64,000 bases of DNA from Ypsolopha sequella (GCA_934047225.1 OW204004.1:10048401-10112400), one strand, 5' to 3'. Positions 1 through 10,773 are shown, numbered from the stretch's first letter. Numbers and translations: made by a program. Notes: generated by a model not told the origin, from the letters alone.

Positions 1-198
1 ATACGGTTTAAAAACGCATACTGCATAATTCATTGCAGTTGGAATGGGACACTGTATGAATATCAAAGGGTGTTTCCAGAGCAAATAAAAATATGGTGCA
101 CCAATCAAGGCTTATGAATAATTTCTTCAGTTGTAACAACTTTGAATTAATTGAGGACGACATATTTTGAGCTTTAATGTTCTGCAGCATTTACGTAT

Positions 199-673
199 TT
201 AAGGCGATTACCATCGCCAAATTAGCAGCTCGATATTTGTCAGTACAAATATCAACGGAAACGACATTGAAATAACGTTTAAATCAGCGCGCAATGCATA
301 GTGGCTGTTACGACGCTCGCTGCGTCCTTGAGAGGGTGAAATCGGAGAAAATTATACTTTTCACTTGGACGTGATTACTCGATTGAATAATCTTATGTTA
401 TGTTTATACCTATAAAGTTTATCTATTTATCAAAGCATAAATGAATTCAATCGGCCAAGCCACTCAGGAGCAGTAGGGAATTTGAGGTCAAAAAACACCA
501 TTCAGTAAAAAAAAAAATTCATGTAGAAGTTTTGGTGGTATGAAAAAGAAAAATGTTGCATATGTTGTCTAAGAGTTGATTATTCATAAAACATTTTTTC
601 ATTATTTTTGGTTTGGCCATAAACGAGGAGTAGGCTTTAGAAAGTACCCATTTGGCAATAGTAAGGCCCTTAA
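199..673. mobile_element. TTAA-bounded non-autonomous element, family E, copy 1
   Basis: The segment starts TTAAGGCGATTACC and ends GGCCCTTAA, with CGCCAAAT near the left end and its complement ATTTGGC near the right. Related sequence recurs at 17396-17730 (same strand) and 50868-51336 (inverted), sharing blocks such as CAGCGCGCAATG and GGACGTGATT. TTAA at both ends is the target-site signature of the piggyBac superfamily, so I infer a piggyBac-type MITE. There is no ORF of note. Its right TTAA is also the left TTAA of the next element. Confidence 0.6.
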
Positions 674-1094
674 GGCGCTACGGGAAAAAAAACGACACTT
701 TTAGAACTTGCATATCTCCTTCAGTAAATAATGTATTATTTTGAGAAAATAGTACATTATTTTTGGAATCTTTTTTTAGGGATCTGTTAAATAGAAACGC
801 GATTGGAGAAATTCGGCTCGATCAATATATTTATTGAAATGAGGTCTTTTTCGACACCAATTCTCCTAGTTTGATATTTTAGAACGACATATGGACTGCA
901 ATTATATTTTATTAGATGGGTTTGAACAATATCTAGGATCTGGTAAAACGAAATTTTGATAGCAACTTTACTACATTTTATATTAATAAAAAATTGACTT
1001 TTTGCTACTTTTCATCCAATCCGTCCCTCTCGCACTGAGGATTTTTTCGGATATGTAGCAACAGGGACGCTAAAACTTTAACATATGGCCTTAA
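670..1094. mobile_element. TTAA-bounded non-autonomous element, family T, copy A
   Basis: About 425 bp from CCTTAAGGCGCTACGG to TATGGCCTTAA. Three diverged copies lie at 18106-18509, 37049-37465 and, inverted, 55699-56125. All share an internal AAACGCGATTGGA-like or TATTAATAAAAA block and CTTTTTGC near the right side, and all have TTAA at both ends. It is non-coding. A piggyBac-like MITE is inferred from the TTAA boundaries; the transposase source is not in the window. Confidence 0.65.
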
Positions 1095-1340
1095 AGGTTT
1101 ACATTAAGGTTAAACGTCAGTCCCTTAGCGCGAAGTGCATAGCTTAACTTTGTATTTCTTGTTTAGAAATTTAAAATTTTAAAACTGTTTGATCTGTGCC
1201 ATTTAACGCCAATAGTTTAGTATTAGTGAGGTTTATAAAGCAAGAGTTTGAAATTGTATACACAATTAGTCATGATCTTCTCAAAACTAACTTAAAATGC
1301 TGTTTTAACTTTGTTTGGACCAGATCATGACTAACATTAA
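1095..1340. repeat. Diverged copy of the AAACGTCAGTC repeat
   Basis: Starts GGTTAAACGTCAGTCC and continues with CTTAACTTTGTATTTCTTG. It resembles the left part and middle of the palindromic repeat at 34783-35137, including the later TTTGTTTGGACCA block. The second arm is not clear here, so this copy seems partial. Confidence 0.5.
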
Positions 1341-1450
1341 ATTAATGGCGGGGGACTAGCGCATGTGTTCATTCGCGTGCAATATTACTAAGTGCGATAG
1401 AGAAAAAATTACTAGCGCAGTCAAGGTCAGACGTCAAAAACCGTGCCGCT

Positions 1451-2565
1451 ACCTTACACGGTAATTTCTCGTAGTCTACCAGTATGTAACCTACCATAAT
1501 GATTTATGTCTCAAAATGTGTATATCAATAAGGACACACAAAAAATATTCAAAAACTCTGAAACTTTTTTACAACCTTACACGGTAATTTCTCGTAGTCT
1601 GCCAGTATGTAACCTACCATAATGATTTATGTCTCAAAATGTGTATATCAATGAGGACACACAAAAAAAAATATTCAAAAACTCTGAAACTTTTTTACTA
1701 CCTTACACGGTGATTCCTCGTAGTCCGCCAGTATGTAACCTACCATAATGATTTATGTCTCAAAATGTGTATATCAATAAGGACACACAAAAAAATATTC
1801 AAAAACTCTGAAACTTTTTTACTACCTTACACGGTAATTTCTCGTAGTCTGCCAGTATGTAACCTACCATAATGATTTATGTCTCAAAATGTGTATATCA
1901 ATGAGGACACACAAAAAAAATATTCAAAAACTCTGAAACTTTTTTACTACCTAACACGGTGATTCCTCGTAGTCCGCCAGTATGTAACCTACCATAATGA
2001 TTTATGTCTCAAAATGTGTATATCAATGAGGACACACAAAAAAAATATTCAAAAACTCTGAAACTTTTTTACTATCTTACACGGTGATTCCTCGTAGTCC
2101 GCCAGTATGTAACCTACCATAATTATTTATGTCTCAAAATGTGTATATCAATAAGGACACACAAAAAAAAATATTCAAAAACTCTGAAACTTTTTTACTA
2201 CCTTACTCGGTGATTCCTCGTAGTCTGCCAGTATGTAACCTACCATAATGATTTATGTCTCAAAAGTGTATATCAATGAGGACACAAAAAAAAAATTCAA
2301 AACTCTGAAACTTTTTTTACTACCTTACACGGTGATTCCTCGTAGTCTGCCAGTATGTAACCTACCGTAATGATTTATGTCTCAAAATGACATATCAATG
2401 AGGACACACAAAAAAAAATTCAAAAACTCTGACACTTTTTTTACTACGTTACACGGTGATTCCTCGTAGTCTGCCAGTATATAACCTACCGTAATGATTT
2501 ATGTCTCAAAATGTGTATATCAATGAGGACAAACAAAAAAAATATTCAAAAGCTTTAAAACTTTT
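1451..2565. repeat. Tandem array, nine ~124-bp monomers
   Basis: Each monomer begins ACCTTACACGGTRATTYCTC and passes through CAGTATGTAACCTACC, GTCTCAAAATG, TCAATRAGGACACACA and AAACTCTGAAAC. Starts fall at 1451, 1574, 1700, 1824, 1949, 2074, 2200, 2322 and 2446, giving spacings of 122-126 bp. Most length change is in the A-run after GGACACAC. The last units are the most diverged. No monomer carries an ORF. It is a short minisatellite or satellite block; I saw no other copy in the window. Confidence 0.95.
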
Positions 2566-2584
2566 GCGAAACATCGAAGAAAAC

Positions 2585-3035
2585 TGAAAAATTTGGTCAT
2601 TTTTTGTCCACTAGAACATGAACAACGCCAGACTTTCGAAGGTTCTTTGGAAGAAATTTGGTCTCTCCTTATATTGAAAAAAAAATACATTTGTTTTGTT
2701 GGTCTTTTATTAAGATATACACTTTTGTCTAAAAAAAAATATATGTCCAACCTATTTTCTTTTTTTGGTTTTAAACGTTCCGCAAAAAAACTTGGTTAAG
2801 GGATCGACTTGGTTTTTTTTTCATAAAATAGTTAAGATAAATATGAAGTCAATCAATCTCATTAAATTCAATATGTTTTTGCCTACAAAATATTTCAGTA
2901 TTAGCTATAAACACTGCAATTTGTTGTTGCGCTGCGTGATTATTAGTATTACGCGTCCAAGAAAAAGAAGCCAGTGTGCCAACATTTAATCATCTCTACC
3001 AAAAGCAAATAAAGCCTTTGCCATTGGACTTATTG
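2585..3035 (+). repeat. Dispersed repeat R1, copy 1
   Basis: Matches the reverse complement of 20598-21040. Shared blocks include GAACATGAACAACGCCAG versus its complement near 21025, a GGTCTCTCCT core and TAGTATTACGCGTCCAAGAA. The copies are diverged. Short ORFs here (2593-2799, 2765-2989) are frame accidents. It directly abuts the tandem array, so the array may belong to the same element. Confidence 0.7.
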
Positions 3036-3705
3036 TGCGGGACGGGTAACAAAAAAAATTGCTGGGGTAGGCCATACTCTTAAGATCTTGTTACATTTTT
3101 AGGTCAACATTATTTGTATGCCAATTTGTACACCTCCGTTCAGTGAAACGTGGCTGACTACATAAATACAGTAAATGATAAATATGCGTCATTGTGTACT
3201 ATCAACGTTTTCCTAAACAATATTTTTGTTGTTAAATTACCTTTACACGAAGGTGGTAAATACTGCCACGGTTCATTGTGACTCGGCGTTGACTGTACCG
3301 CGATAAACAACATGTCAACATTGTAGATTGGTCTCTTATATTTTATTCATGCCCCGCTATCTGAGTACCTACGCTTCCGTTCAAATTAAACGGGACAAAT
3401 TGCCACTGATATTCTCGACGCTGTATTTGCGTTGTAACTTGCAATTTTTAACATTTACAGTACTATAATACTTGGAATATTTTTGAAATGTGACGTTAGC
3501 AGAGTTGGACAGGTGCTTAATTTCACAGAGCTATATGCCAACTTGTTGTCAGCTACTTCCACGAAGGATCTTTGTTATGGTTTGACCTGACGGATCGATA
3601 TGAGATTTTGTATAGTGGACTTAGGCATTCTGCTGTCGGTTTTTCTCGTTGTGTTAATAATTTGATTTATGAACAATACTTTTTAACAATATTTAATGAA
3701 GTAAC
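3036..3705. other. Unassigned AT-rich sequence
   Basis: I see no ORF, inverted ends or repeat match here. Confidence 0.5.
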
Positions 3706-3716
3706 ATAACTTATTG

Positions 3717-3996
3717 CTATGTCGGTCACCGACATAGCCTGCCGAATCAGTAAGTTGAAGTGGCAATGGACTAGCCATATTTGTCGCCGACGTGATAACC
3801 GTTGGGGCCATAAGGCATTGAAATGGAGACCACTTACAGCAAAGCGCAGCGTAGGCCGCCCTCGTGCCCGCTGGACTGACGATCTGAAGGACGTTGCGGG
3901 TGGCGGCTGGATGAGGATGACTGAGGACCGCCAAGAGTGGCGTAATATTGGGGAGGCCTATGTCCAGCAGTGGACGAATACGGGCTGATGGATGAT
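3717..3996 (+). mobile_element. 5'-truncated RTE-type LINE with 11-bp target duplication
   Basis: The direct repeat ATAACTTATTG occurs at 3706-3716 and 3997-4007 and brackets this segment. Inside are the last ~90 codons of a LINE polyprotein and a short tail TGATGGATGAT instead of poly-A, as RTE-clade elements often have. Target duplication plus 5' truncation is the usual result of target-primed reverse transcription. Confidence 0.75.
3719..3988 (+). pseudogene. C-terminal fragment of RTE-like endonuclease-reverse transcriptase
   Basis: The 89-residue reading frame holds KLKWQWTSHICRRRDNRWG, then RSVGRPRARWTDDL and EAYVQQWTNTG. Blocks of this sort are typical of the extreme C-terminus of RTE-type 'craniofacial development protein 2-like' retroelement proteins in insects. 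The RT and endonuclease domains are absent, so it cannot act. The annotated ATG is simply the first Met after the truncation point and is not a true start. An 11-bp perfect inverted repeat (3716-3738, one-base spacer) sits on the 5' junction. Confidence 0.8.
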
Positions 3997-4007
3997 ATAA
4001 CTTATTG

Positions 4008-4560
4008 AACTTTATATCTTTTATATATCTTTTGATGAACCCACATACCCACATCTACTTAATTTTTTGTTTTGTTTAAGTTTCCAGTTAGATAAATATA
4101 TGACTACATGTAGGATGTAAGTACATGTAGGATTTTGTTTTCGATTTTGTTACAATGTTTACTTCTAAACTGTCATTCATATGATTTAATTTTAGATTTT
4201 AGTTATTAGTTTTTGTAATCTTAATTTTATTTTATTTTGTTTTCATCACAAAAATGTAACTTGGCCCGCGGAAAGGAGCTGGAGGCCATTACTCAGGCTT
4301 ACCACCTACCATGGCTTCCAACGTTACTCCCTTATAAACTAAGTAGTTATATAATTTGTACTAATTATAAGTGTGTATTTTTGTAATTTGTTATAACGAA
4401 TAAACTTTTTTTTTTTTTTCTGCTGACCATACTTATTAGTTATCATACCATACCATATTTATTAGTTGTCTATATACATTATATATATATATACATATAA
4501 ATACTTATTATTGCTATCTAAAAATATAACTAGTTTATTAATTGATTTTTGACTTACTTG
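4008..4560. other. Unassigned AT-rich sequence
   Basis: Contains GGCCCGCGGAAAGGAGCTGG near 4264 followed by AATAAAC and a T-run near 4400, which could be an old retroelement 3' end. I see no ORF. Confidence 0.35.
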
Positions 4561-4569
4561 TAAAATAAT

Positions 4570-4874
4570 AACTATTCATGTATGTACCCACAAAAATTAT
4601 TTTACTGTCACAAAGCTTTTGCATTGTATAACCCTGTCAAAACTCGTACTTTAGTCTGGTAATCATATTTCTGGATCCCACGTGACAAGCCCGACTTAGT
4701 TTGGGGTCCACTGGAAAACGTAGACACTAAATAATTTGTTTTTAATAATTTATTACAGCTGTTTTCTTTTTATGTTTCTTTTTATGTTTAGATTAAGGAT
4801 TTAATTTTAAAGCATGTTTTAGTGTAAATTATCAAGAAATAAATAATTTGTATTTGTATTTGTATTACTGAACA
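4570..4874 (+). mobile_element. LINE 3' untranslated end with TTTGTA tail
   Basis: Non-coding sequence containing GACAAGCCCGACTTAGTTTG ends in AATAAATAATTTG followed by TTTGTA repeats (4846-4866). A polyadenylation-like AATAAA followed by a short tandem tail is typical of the 3' end of insect LINEs. The coding part is missing, so this is probably a severely 5'-truncated copy. The clade is not determined. Confidence 0.5.
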
Positions 4875-4879
4875 ACCTG

Positions 4880-5377
4880 ACTTACAAAAAAAAATTTGGA
4901 CTTGCCCATACAGATTTGTACTGTATGAAGAGAAAATATATTTTTTAATACAGTTGCTCAAAAAGTGGCGTATTGCAGGGACGTATAACGTTCGGGATGT
5001 GGGCTATTACATACTCGAGCTTTTTCTTTACCTTTTCCGAACTCGTGCGTTCTCTTTCCCAACTGTCAAAATAACGTCTAATAAAAAGAAAAAACCAACG
5101 ACGAAGTTTTTACAAAAAAAAAAAATCATTGAAGTTTTTATGATTCATGCAAATATTTCTAAAAAGAAGCTACTAATTTGTTTCAATATCAGATTTAATG
5201 ATTTGATTCAATGAGTTAGGTTAGGTTTCATTTCATTTCATCTCATTGAATTTCATTTTCATTTCATATCAATAAAAAAATTCTACTGAAGACTTGGCTG
5301 TATGGGCATAGTTCCCTTTACCTATCCAGAATGGGTGAAGAAAACAAAAAAAAATCTCTGCTTATATTCTTTTACGG
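4880..5377. other. Unassigned; TTCAT low complexity
   Basis: Mostly AT-rich. A TTCAT-type simple repeat lies around 5226-5270. The frame 4954-5214 has no recognisable domain and is probably spurious. Confidence 0.4.
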
Positions 5378-5428
5378 TTGGCGCCATATTCCAAAAATTT
5401 TTTTTGCGGCTTTAGTTTGTTACACAAA

Positions 5429-5575
5429 ATGAGTAATTTCGACGATATTTTATTTGAATTAACACCACCGGAACTCAGTATAATTGCACAAAATGCTTCG
5501 GAGAACATTTTACCGGAAAAGTCAAAAAGTCGCTACATATCTACGAATTTATTGCGTGGAGTATTAGTTAGTTGA
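5429..5575 (+). pseudogene. Crypton-like tyrosine recombinase, N-terminal relic
   Basis: From the internal Met at 5429 the frame reads FDDILFELTPPELSIIA, then NILPEKSKSRY. The pattern LPEKSKxxY followed by a TY..F..W element resembles the N-terminal SAM-like region of Crypton tyrosine recombinases and their domesticated relatives in animals. After SKSRY the frame turns to unrelated residues and stops, but one frame over the DNA reads YEFIAWS, which fits the family, so I infer a small indel. The catalytic domain is absent. The Met at 5378 adds an unlike N-terminus, so I prefer 5429. The assignment is from memory of the family and is tentative. Confidence 0.4.
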
Positions 5576-5640
5576 GTTTATTGTGTTTTAATTATTTTAT
5601 TAAATTGCTTCATTTTTTCGCAACTGTATTAAAAATAGTT

Positions 5641-5775
5641 GTTCATTACACGTGCGGAACCGTCATTGCAACTTGTTCCGACTGTCAACCCTCACCTTCG
5701 GCTGCGCCTCGGCTCGGGTAGACATTTGTCGGAACTCTTTGCAATGACAGGCTTTCCGCACTCGTAATGAAATAT
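5641..5775. mobile_element. Small palindromic MITE-like repeat
   Basis: The arms TTCATTACACGTGCGGAA and TTTCCGCACTCGTAATGAA are near-complementary, with inner complementary blocks TCATTGCAA/TTGCAATGA and TTCCGAC/GTCGGAA. The whole 135-bp unit would fold into one long imperfect hairpin. It is non-coding. Confidence 0.7.
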
Positions 5776-6252
5776 ACTATTTTCATTTGCTCTGATATGT
5801 TTCTTTGGAAAAGCTGTTCAGTTTGATCAATAAAGTGTGTGGTTTAATTAAAAAATACATGAACTTGTATAGTTTGAGGATATAAAGTAAACATTAAATT
5901 TAAGTAAACAGTAAACATTACCATCAAATTCACAAGCTTTTTATTTGAAACTTGTAGGTATGTGTATATGTGTATGTGTATGACGTATGTTGTATACATA
6001 TGTTTGACCTCATGTGTACAGAAAATTCCGAAACCTAAGAAGTCTGAGCAGAAGACAAATTTGTACACAAATGCAGAACTATCGTTTTCTAACCACAATG
6101 CTGTCTCGGTTCAATGAATTTTACATAGCAAGAGATTAAATATTGTAGCTCTATCTTGTAAATGAGGCATCAATCTTGATCATTTTTTTACGTTCGAAGA
6201 AGTAATTGATTGAATTTGATTGATTAATAAAAACGAAAGGGCTGGGGCTTAC
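5776..6252. other. Unassigned sequence
   Basis: AT-rich with a TGTATG/TGTGTA simple patch near 5960-5985. No convincing coding region or repeat match. Confidence 0.4.
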
Positions 6253-6334
6253 CTTGGCCAGAAGATCAGCCTGTTGATCCAACGGGGTAATGCTGCCAGT
6301 CTCTTGTTCACCAACAAGACTATTGGCACACAAA
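6253..6334 (-). CDS. Candidate internal exon of an unidentified host gene (82 nt)
   Basis: On the minus strand, CACTCAG precedes the segment and GTAAGC follows it, so both splice borders are canonical. The 82-nt interval is open in the frame that reads CANSLVGEQETGSIT and PLDQQADLLAK, ending exactly at AAG before GTAAGC. Codon choice and residue mix look protein-like, unlike the surrounding AT-rich DNA. An in-frame stop lies 18-20 bases upstream of the acceptor. I do not recognise the protein. It could be one exon of a host gene whose introns fill this window, or a captured exon. No partner exon was identified. Confidence 0.4.
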
Positions 6335-6471
6335 CTGAGTGATAGTATAGGTATTCACAGAACTAATGGGACAACAAGTTCAACTAGTTCTGTTACCCGA
6401 CGGCAATGGCCTTATCGAGACTCTAGATTTTTTTTAAATTTAATCTCTTGTTATAATTTATTTTAGTTATA

Positions 6472-6731
6472 CAACGTCTAACAGAAAGGTGGAACCATAT
6501 TTGATGAGCTTATTCAGTCAATGGTATAGAAAAACTTTTACTATAGAACAAAATCTGTATCTCGAAAAAAAAATTTACTATTTCATAGAAAAAAGCAATG
6601 CCGCTCGGCCGAAATGTATGGAAGGGCAGATTTTTTTTGAGATTTCAGGTTTGGCTACATAGTAAAAGTTGTTCTATACCATTGACTGAATAAGCTCTTC
6701 AAATATGGTTACACCTTTCTGTTATACGTTG
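6472..6731. mobile_element. TA-flanked palindromic MITE, family M, copy 1
   Basis: 260 bp between TA dinucleotides. The left end is CAACGTCTAACAGAAAGG and the right end is the complement of CAACGTATAACAGAAAGG. The terminal inverted repeats run for about 60 bp through TTATTCAGTCAATGG. Copies lie at 45645-45906 and, with the middle inverted, at 59838-60100. The TA target site suggests mobilisation by a Tc1/mariner-type transposase. It is non-coding. Confidence 0.85.
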
Positions 6732-6734
6732 TAT

Positions 6735-7560
6735 ATTGAGGTTCTCGAAGGCAAAACAAGTAGTTTTTGTTATGTTCTGAGACGTCTTCATTATATTCCC
6801 ACAAAAAAAGCTCAAAAGCGATAATGAACGACAAAAATTTAATTTGCAAGTTCCCCAAAGTAGAACATTTACACGATCCACTAAGTAGGCTGCAATTAAA
6901 GTGTTTAATAGACTACCTGATAATATAAAATCTCTCTCAGGCCAAAAGGTTTTTATCGAACTATAACGGTACCTAAACAAAGTGCGTCTATGTAGTCTTA
7001 CAAAATTTTAAAAATATGATGAATTGCGCCATGATTAATTACTTAGTACAATACCTTTGCCTATAAAACTTTTATTTGTATTATGTCTATCTTTTAATCT
7101 TACAAAAATTGTATAGTTTAGTTAAGAAGCATGCATTGTAAATAAATTTATTGTTGTAATCATTAATAGTTTATAATCTTGCTATGCCCTTTGTGTAATT
7201 GTGTTAAATCAGATATTTATTTTGAATTATTGTTAATTTAATTAATTAAAAATATATTGTTTATTTTCAGAGCATATTTCGTCATGGCGCCCTTCATTTT
7301 ACGGGTCTATACAACTCTTGAAGACGAGAAAAGGTTCTTGCGATATCAAAAAAGTTTCGAAATCGAGCTCTGAGAAATTTATTATTAATATTAGTTGCAG
7401 TATTAATACTTATTTATAAGTAGGTATTATTAAGGCAAAATATCTTACTATTTGCATAACTTTATCCAGTTATGCAGGTAAATTGTGAGACAGTTGCCAA
7501 AACCTCGACGGCTAAGTCTCGTCACGCGCTGTCTCCATTTCGATTGTATCGAGAATTATC
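6735..7560. other. Unassigned AT-rich sequence
   Basis: No coding signal or inverted ends were recognised in this 0.8-kb stretch. Confidence 0.5.
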
Positions 7561-7563
7561 GAG

Positions 7564-7960
7564 ATGGAATCTATTCCCGATCTGGGCCCCAATTCTCAGT
7601 CAGTCGTGACTCGTGATATCAAATCGACAAAAAAGTTTGTTGTCCTAACACGCTTCTCCTCGCTTCGCTCCGTTCGTCGTCGCACCTATTTTTGTCTTTT
7701 GGTGAAAGAGTTTCGATTTCACACTTTACGATCTGCCCACGACATATCCAGCCCCAATGGCCAGCCCTTGGTGACGGGCAGCGGCGTCATTGGTGCGAGG
7801 GTTTCGGCACCGCGGTCACCAACCAACCCCCTGCCCAGTGTATGTGAGTATGGGCATTTCTTCCAGGATGACCGCCAAATGACCACCAAAAGTGGTGAAA
7901 TCTTGAAAAGGCCCATGTCCAGCAGAAGATGAACCAGGGTGATGAATGGATGGACTAAAA
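7564..7960 (+). repeat. Composite repeat ending in an RTE-like tail
   Basis: The part 7640-7705 is an inverted relative of 30320-30445 and 39540-39655, which share GGTGCGACG and runs of GAACG.AGCGGAGCG type. The 3' part contains GGCCCATGTCCAGCAG followed by GATGAATGGATGGA. That resembles the RTE fragment at 3960-3996 (GGCCTATGTCCAGCAG, TGATGGATGAT). I infer a degenerate RTE-derived or SINE 3' end. The overlapping ORFs on both strands are not convincing. Confidence 0.45.
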
Positions 7961-8033
7961 TTATCAAGGAAAAACAATAAAGTTAAGTTTGTATATGTTT
8001 TTAATAAATTCAACGTCAACAGCGCACTTGTCA

Positions 8034-8130
8034 TTAAATAATGAGGTCACAAGTTCGAATCTTGTGCCGAGGTATCAGCAAAGGGAGGCCTTTGCCCAGC
8101 AGTGGGATATAAAACAGGCCAAATAAAAAA
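8034..8130 (+). mobile_element. SINE-like fragment with RTE-type tail
   Basis: ACAAGTTCGAATCTTGTGCC fits a tRNA T-arm with pol III box B. It is followed directly by GGAGGCCTTTGCCCAGCAG, TGGGATATAAAACAGGCC and an A-rich end. The latter is a common 3' tail of lepidopteran RTE-type elements, and SINEs often share the tail of the LINE that mobilises them. The tRNA head is incomplete: box A is not evident. Confidence 0.55.
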
Positions 8131-9885
8131 AAATGTCTCACTTGAAATTTGTTTGTCATTGATGTTTACTAAAGTAAGGTTTTTAATTAAAGACACTCCT
8201 TTGACAGATAAAGTGTTGCCATTATTCGAAAAATAAAAATAGGGAAAGATATACGTCGATATGTCGATATCGATATTTACTGCAGCATAACGTATGGTAG
8301 TAATGCGCGTTTACGAGACATTTCAACAATCAAGATAATCACAATCAATCAAATTTACAATCGAGATAAACGTCCATTGTGTTGATCGGTTGAATGATTG
8401 AGACATTTTTCAATTGTTCCAGATATGCTCCTTTAGTAATTTAAATCGAGGGAGCTGACCAAAAATAACAACGATAAACCATTTATTTGCTGGACTAGAA
8501 TCATCAAATTGGCTGTAACCATCGCCATAGCACGTTCTGTTTTTTTAGTTCTCTGAATATTCGTATCATGAAAAGTGTGGATCAAAATAAAATACCTATA
8601 TATTTAAAAAAATATATATATATAAATATTTAATAAATACTTATATATTAATATATTTTTTAATCAGAATCAAACTCAATAAAAGACAATAATCGATTAC
8701 AAGCTCGTCGAATTTTCTGTACCTATCTTTTTAAAATATTTTTCTATGCTTTGAAGCATTCTAAAAATATTTAGATTTTAAAAATATTTAGATGGATTTC
8801 GAAATAAATCATACAATCTTAATATTAATAATTGATTACAACAATATATTATAGCATTATTTTTTTGCTTGTAGTGTGTATGTTACTGCTTAAGTCCGAA
8901 GTACGGTTAAGTCCAAAAAATCTAAAATAGATAGCGACGACGAGCGAAACGAGATATATTTCGCAGATATACCTTTATAATCTCTATCAATTTTGCATTC
9001 GAAATCGCATTCGTAATTGTAAACAAAATGGCACTACTTGGATACCTGTTTTTTTAAGCTGACAAAACCTGTCTTTTATGTTGACAATTACTGAGATTTT
9101 GTTACGGTTTTAAAAGATTCGTTATCGATTATTATAAAATTGCAAGTTTTTATTTTCGATAATAATTGTGAAACAAACTTAAAAAGGCCATGTGGATTTT
9201 TTTTTTCGAAAAGTTAATGTAAAAGTGTAAAGTTATATTTTTGTTAAATTTTGCGTCACTTGACCGTATGAGTTTTCGAGTATAAGAAACGCCGTCAATT
9301 TTATGATATCGATAAGAGCAGCACTGGCTGAAAAGTGGCAACATTTTGATTTTCGAGTTGTCAAACGAGTGTCTCGAATTAAAAATCCTACTTTAGTTTG
9401 TTATGCAATCTAACAATAATAAAGTTTAATTAGATTGCGGATCTGATAATGCCGTAAGATGAAACCGTCTGAAGGTACTAATTAAACTAAGTATAGTGAA
9501 AGAGTACGTACAAGTGATTGTTTAAGTTTGTGATAATTCACTAAGTATTGAGAATCGTAGTTACTAATGAAATATCATTATGACTAATTCCCCGGTATTT
9601 TCTTTCATGATTCGATGCCGATGTTGTCTGAATTGTCCTTTAGTCGAGATATCTCATATAATAAAATAAGGCTTATGCATTTTTAGTTTAAAATCGAGGA
9701 ATCTCGTCTCAACAGTTTCGCCGGAATCACTCCCCAGGAAGTTTGTCTATACAAAGGTTTATTCCTATTCGATGCACGAAATTGGGCCCCTCCAAATAGC
9801 ACTTAGGTTCAATAGTTACCGCTAAACCTTTTCTAACATATATCATAACTATCATAACGCCTTAACTATGAACAACGTATTTTTT
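8131..9885. other. Unassigned AT-rich sequence
   Basis: Contains TA-rich simple sequence (8598-8660). I found no coding region above background and no clear inverted ends over about 1.7 kb. Confidence 0.5.
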
Positions 9886-9889
9886 TTTA

Positions 9890-10310
9890 AATTAAAAGCT
9901 CTTGTACAAACAGTTTCAAAATTTATTTATGACCAGTTTTTCTCCCTAAAACTGGGGTCTTATTGTCTAACTTCAACATCTATCGCTATTGCTTTTAAAG
10001 GTAACGTGATTATAATTTATTGAAAAAGGCGTTACTTTGCGGAAGTCCATCATGAATTTGTGGATACATTAATAATTTGCGATATATCCACAAATTCATG
10101 ATGGACTTCCGCAAAGTAACGCCTTTTTCAATCAATTATAATCACGTTACCTTTAAAAGCAATAGCGATATTAATAATAGCAATTCTAGCCAATCATGGT
10201 AACGTTTTTAGCCAATCACGCGTACTTTTGAAAGCGGTACCGACAGATGTTGAAGCTAGACAATAGGGCGCCTGGTCATACAAAGTACAAGTGCTTTTAA
10301 TTCAAGATGT
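9890..10310. mobile_element. Palindromic foldback element
   Basis: The core is an 86-bp inverted repeat, 9981-10066 against 10085-10170, with one mismatch and an 18-bp spacer. Outer arms are also complementary: TATTGTCTAACTTCAACATC on the left against GATGTTGAAGCTAGACAATA on the right, then ATTAAAAGC.CTTGTAC at both ends. The right side carries ~75 bp more than the left, so the left arm has a deletion. Non-coding. Superfamily unknown. Confidence 0.8.
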
Positions 10311-10439
10311 GTTTCAAGTTTTACCAAGTGCTGACAATCGCAAGTCTAAATTTTATTAAATTGTTGTTACAGTAATGCATATATTCGACTAAATGAGGAC
10401 TGACAGGTGTGCATGATTTTATTTTTTTTTTGTTTTTAT

Positions 10440-10735
10440 TTTTAACTTTAATATTGCCACCGGCTCTTAGCAATTGTTCACCTATTTTGTATATATAGCA
10501 TAAGGTCGGTTTTGGAAACGGGCCTCAACTGAAAATCAGCGCAGTGGCTTGAATCTGCATTATGCTGAGTTGAGGACCTTTTCCACTATCACAGCACTTA
10601 CATTATTTATTAGTTTTAGTTGTGTTATTATTTTTAATTGTTTAAATTGTTAAATGTGTACTTTTTGTTTTCTTTGTCGTGAAATGCTGTGGAAATGGAA
10701 TAAAGAAGTTATCTATCATATCTATCTATCTATGA
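10440..10735 (+). mobile_element. LINE 3' end with TATC tail
   Basis: GCGCAGTGGCTTGAATCTGC and GCTGAGTTGAGGACC are followed by GGAATAAAGAAG and TATC repeats at 10713-10733. AATAAA plus a tetranucleotide tail fits the 3' terminus of a 5'-truncated insect LINE. There is no coding remnant. Confidence 0.5.
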
Positions 10736-10773
10736 AAACCAGTATTCCGTTTAAATTTTCTTGACGTAGGTAA

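Noticed and set aside
1451..2565. CRISPR-like regular repeats
   Set aside because: Whole ~124-bp monomers are repeated end to end; there are no short repeats with unique spacers, and the context is eukaryotic.
5215..5229. Insect telomere repeat TTAGG
   Set aside because: Only two units (GTTAGGTTAGG) occur, next to TTCAT simple sequence.
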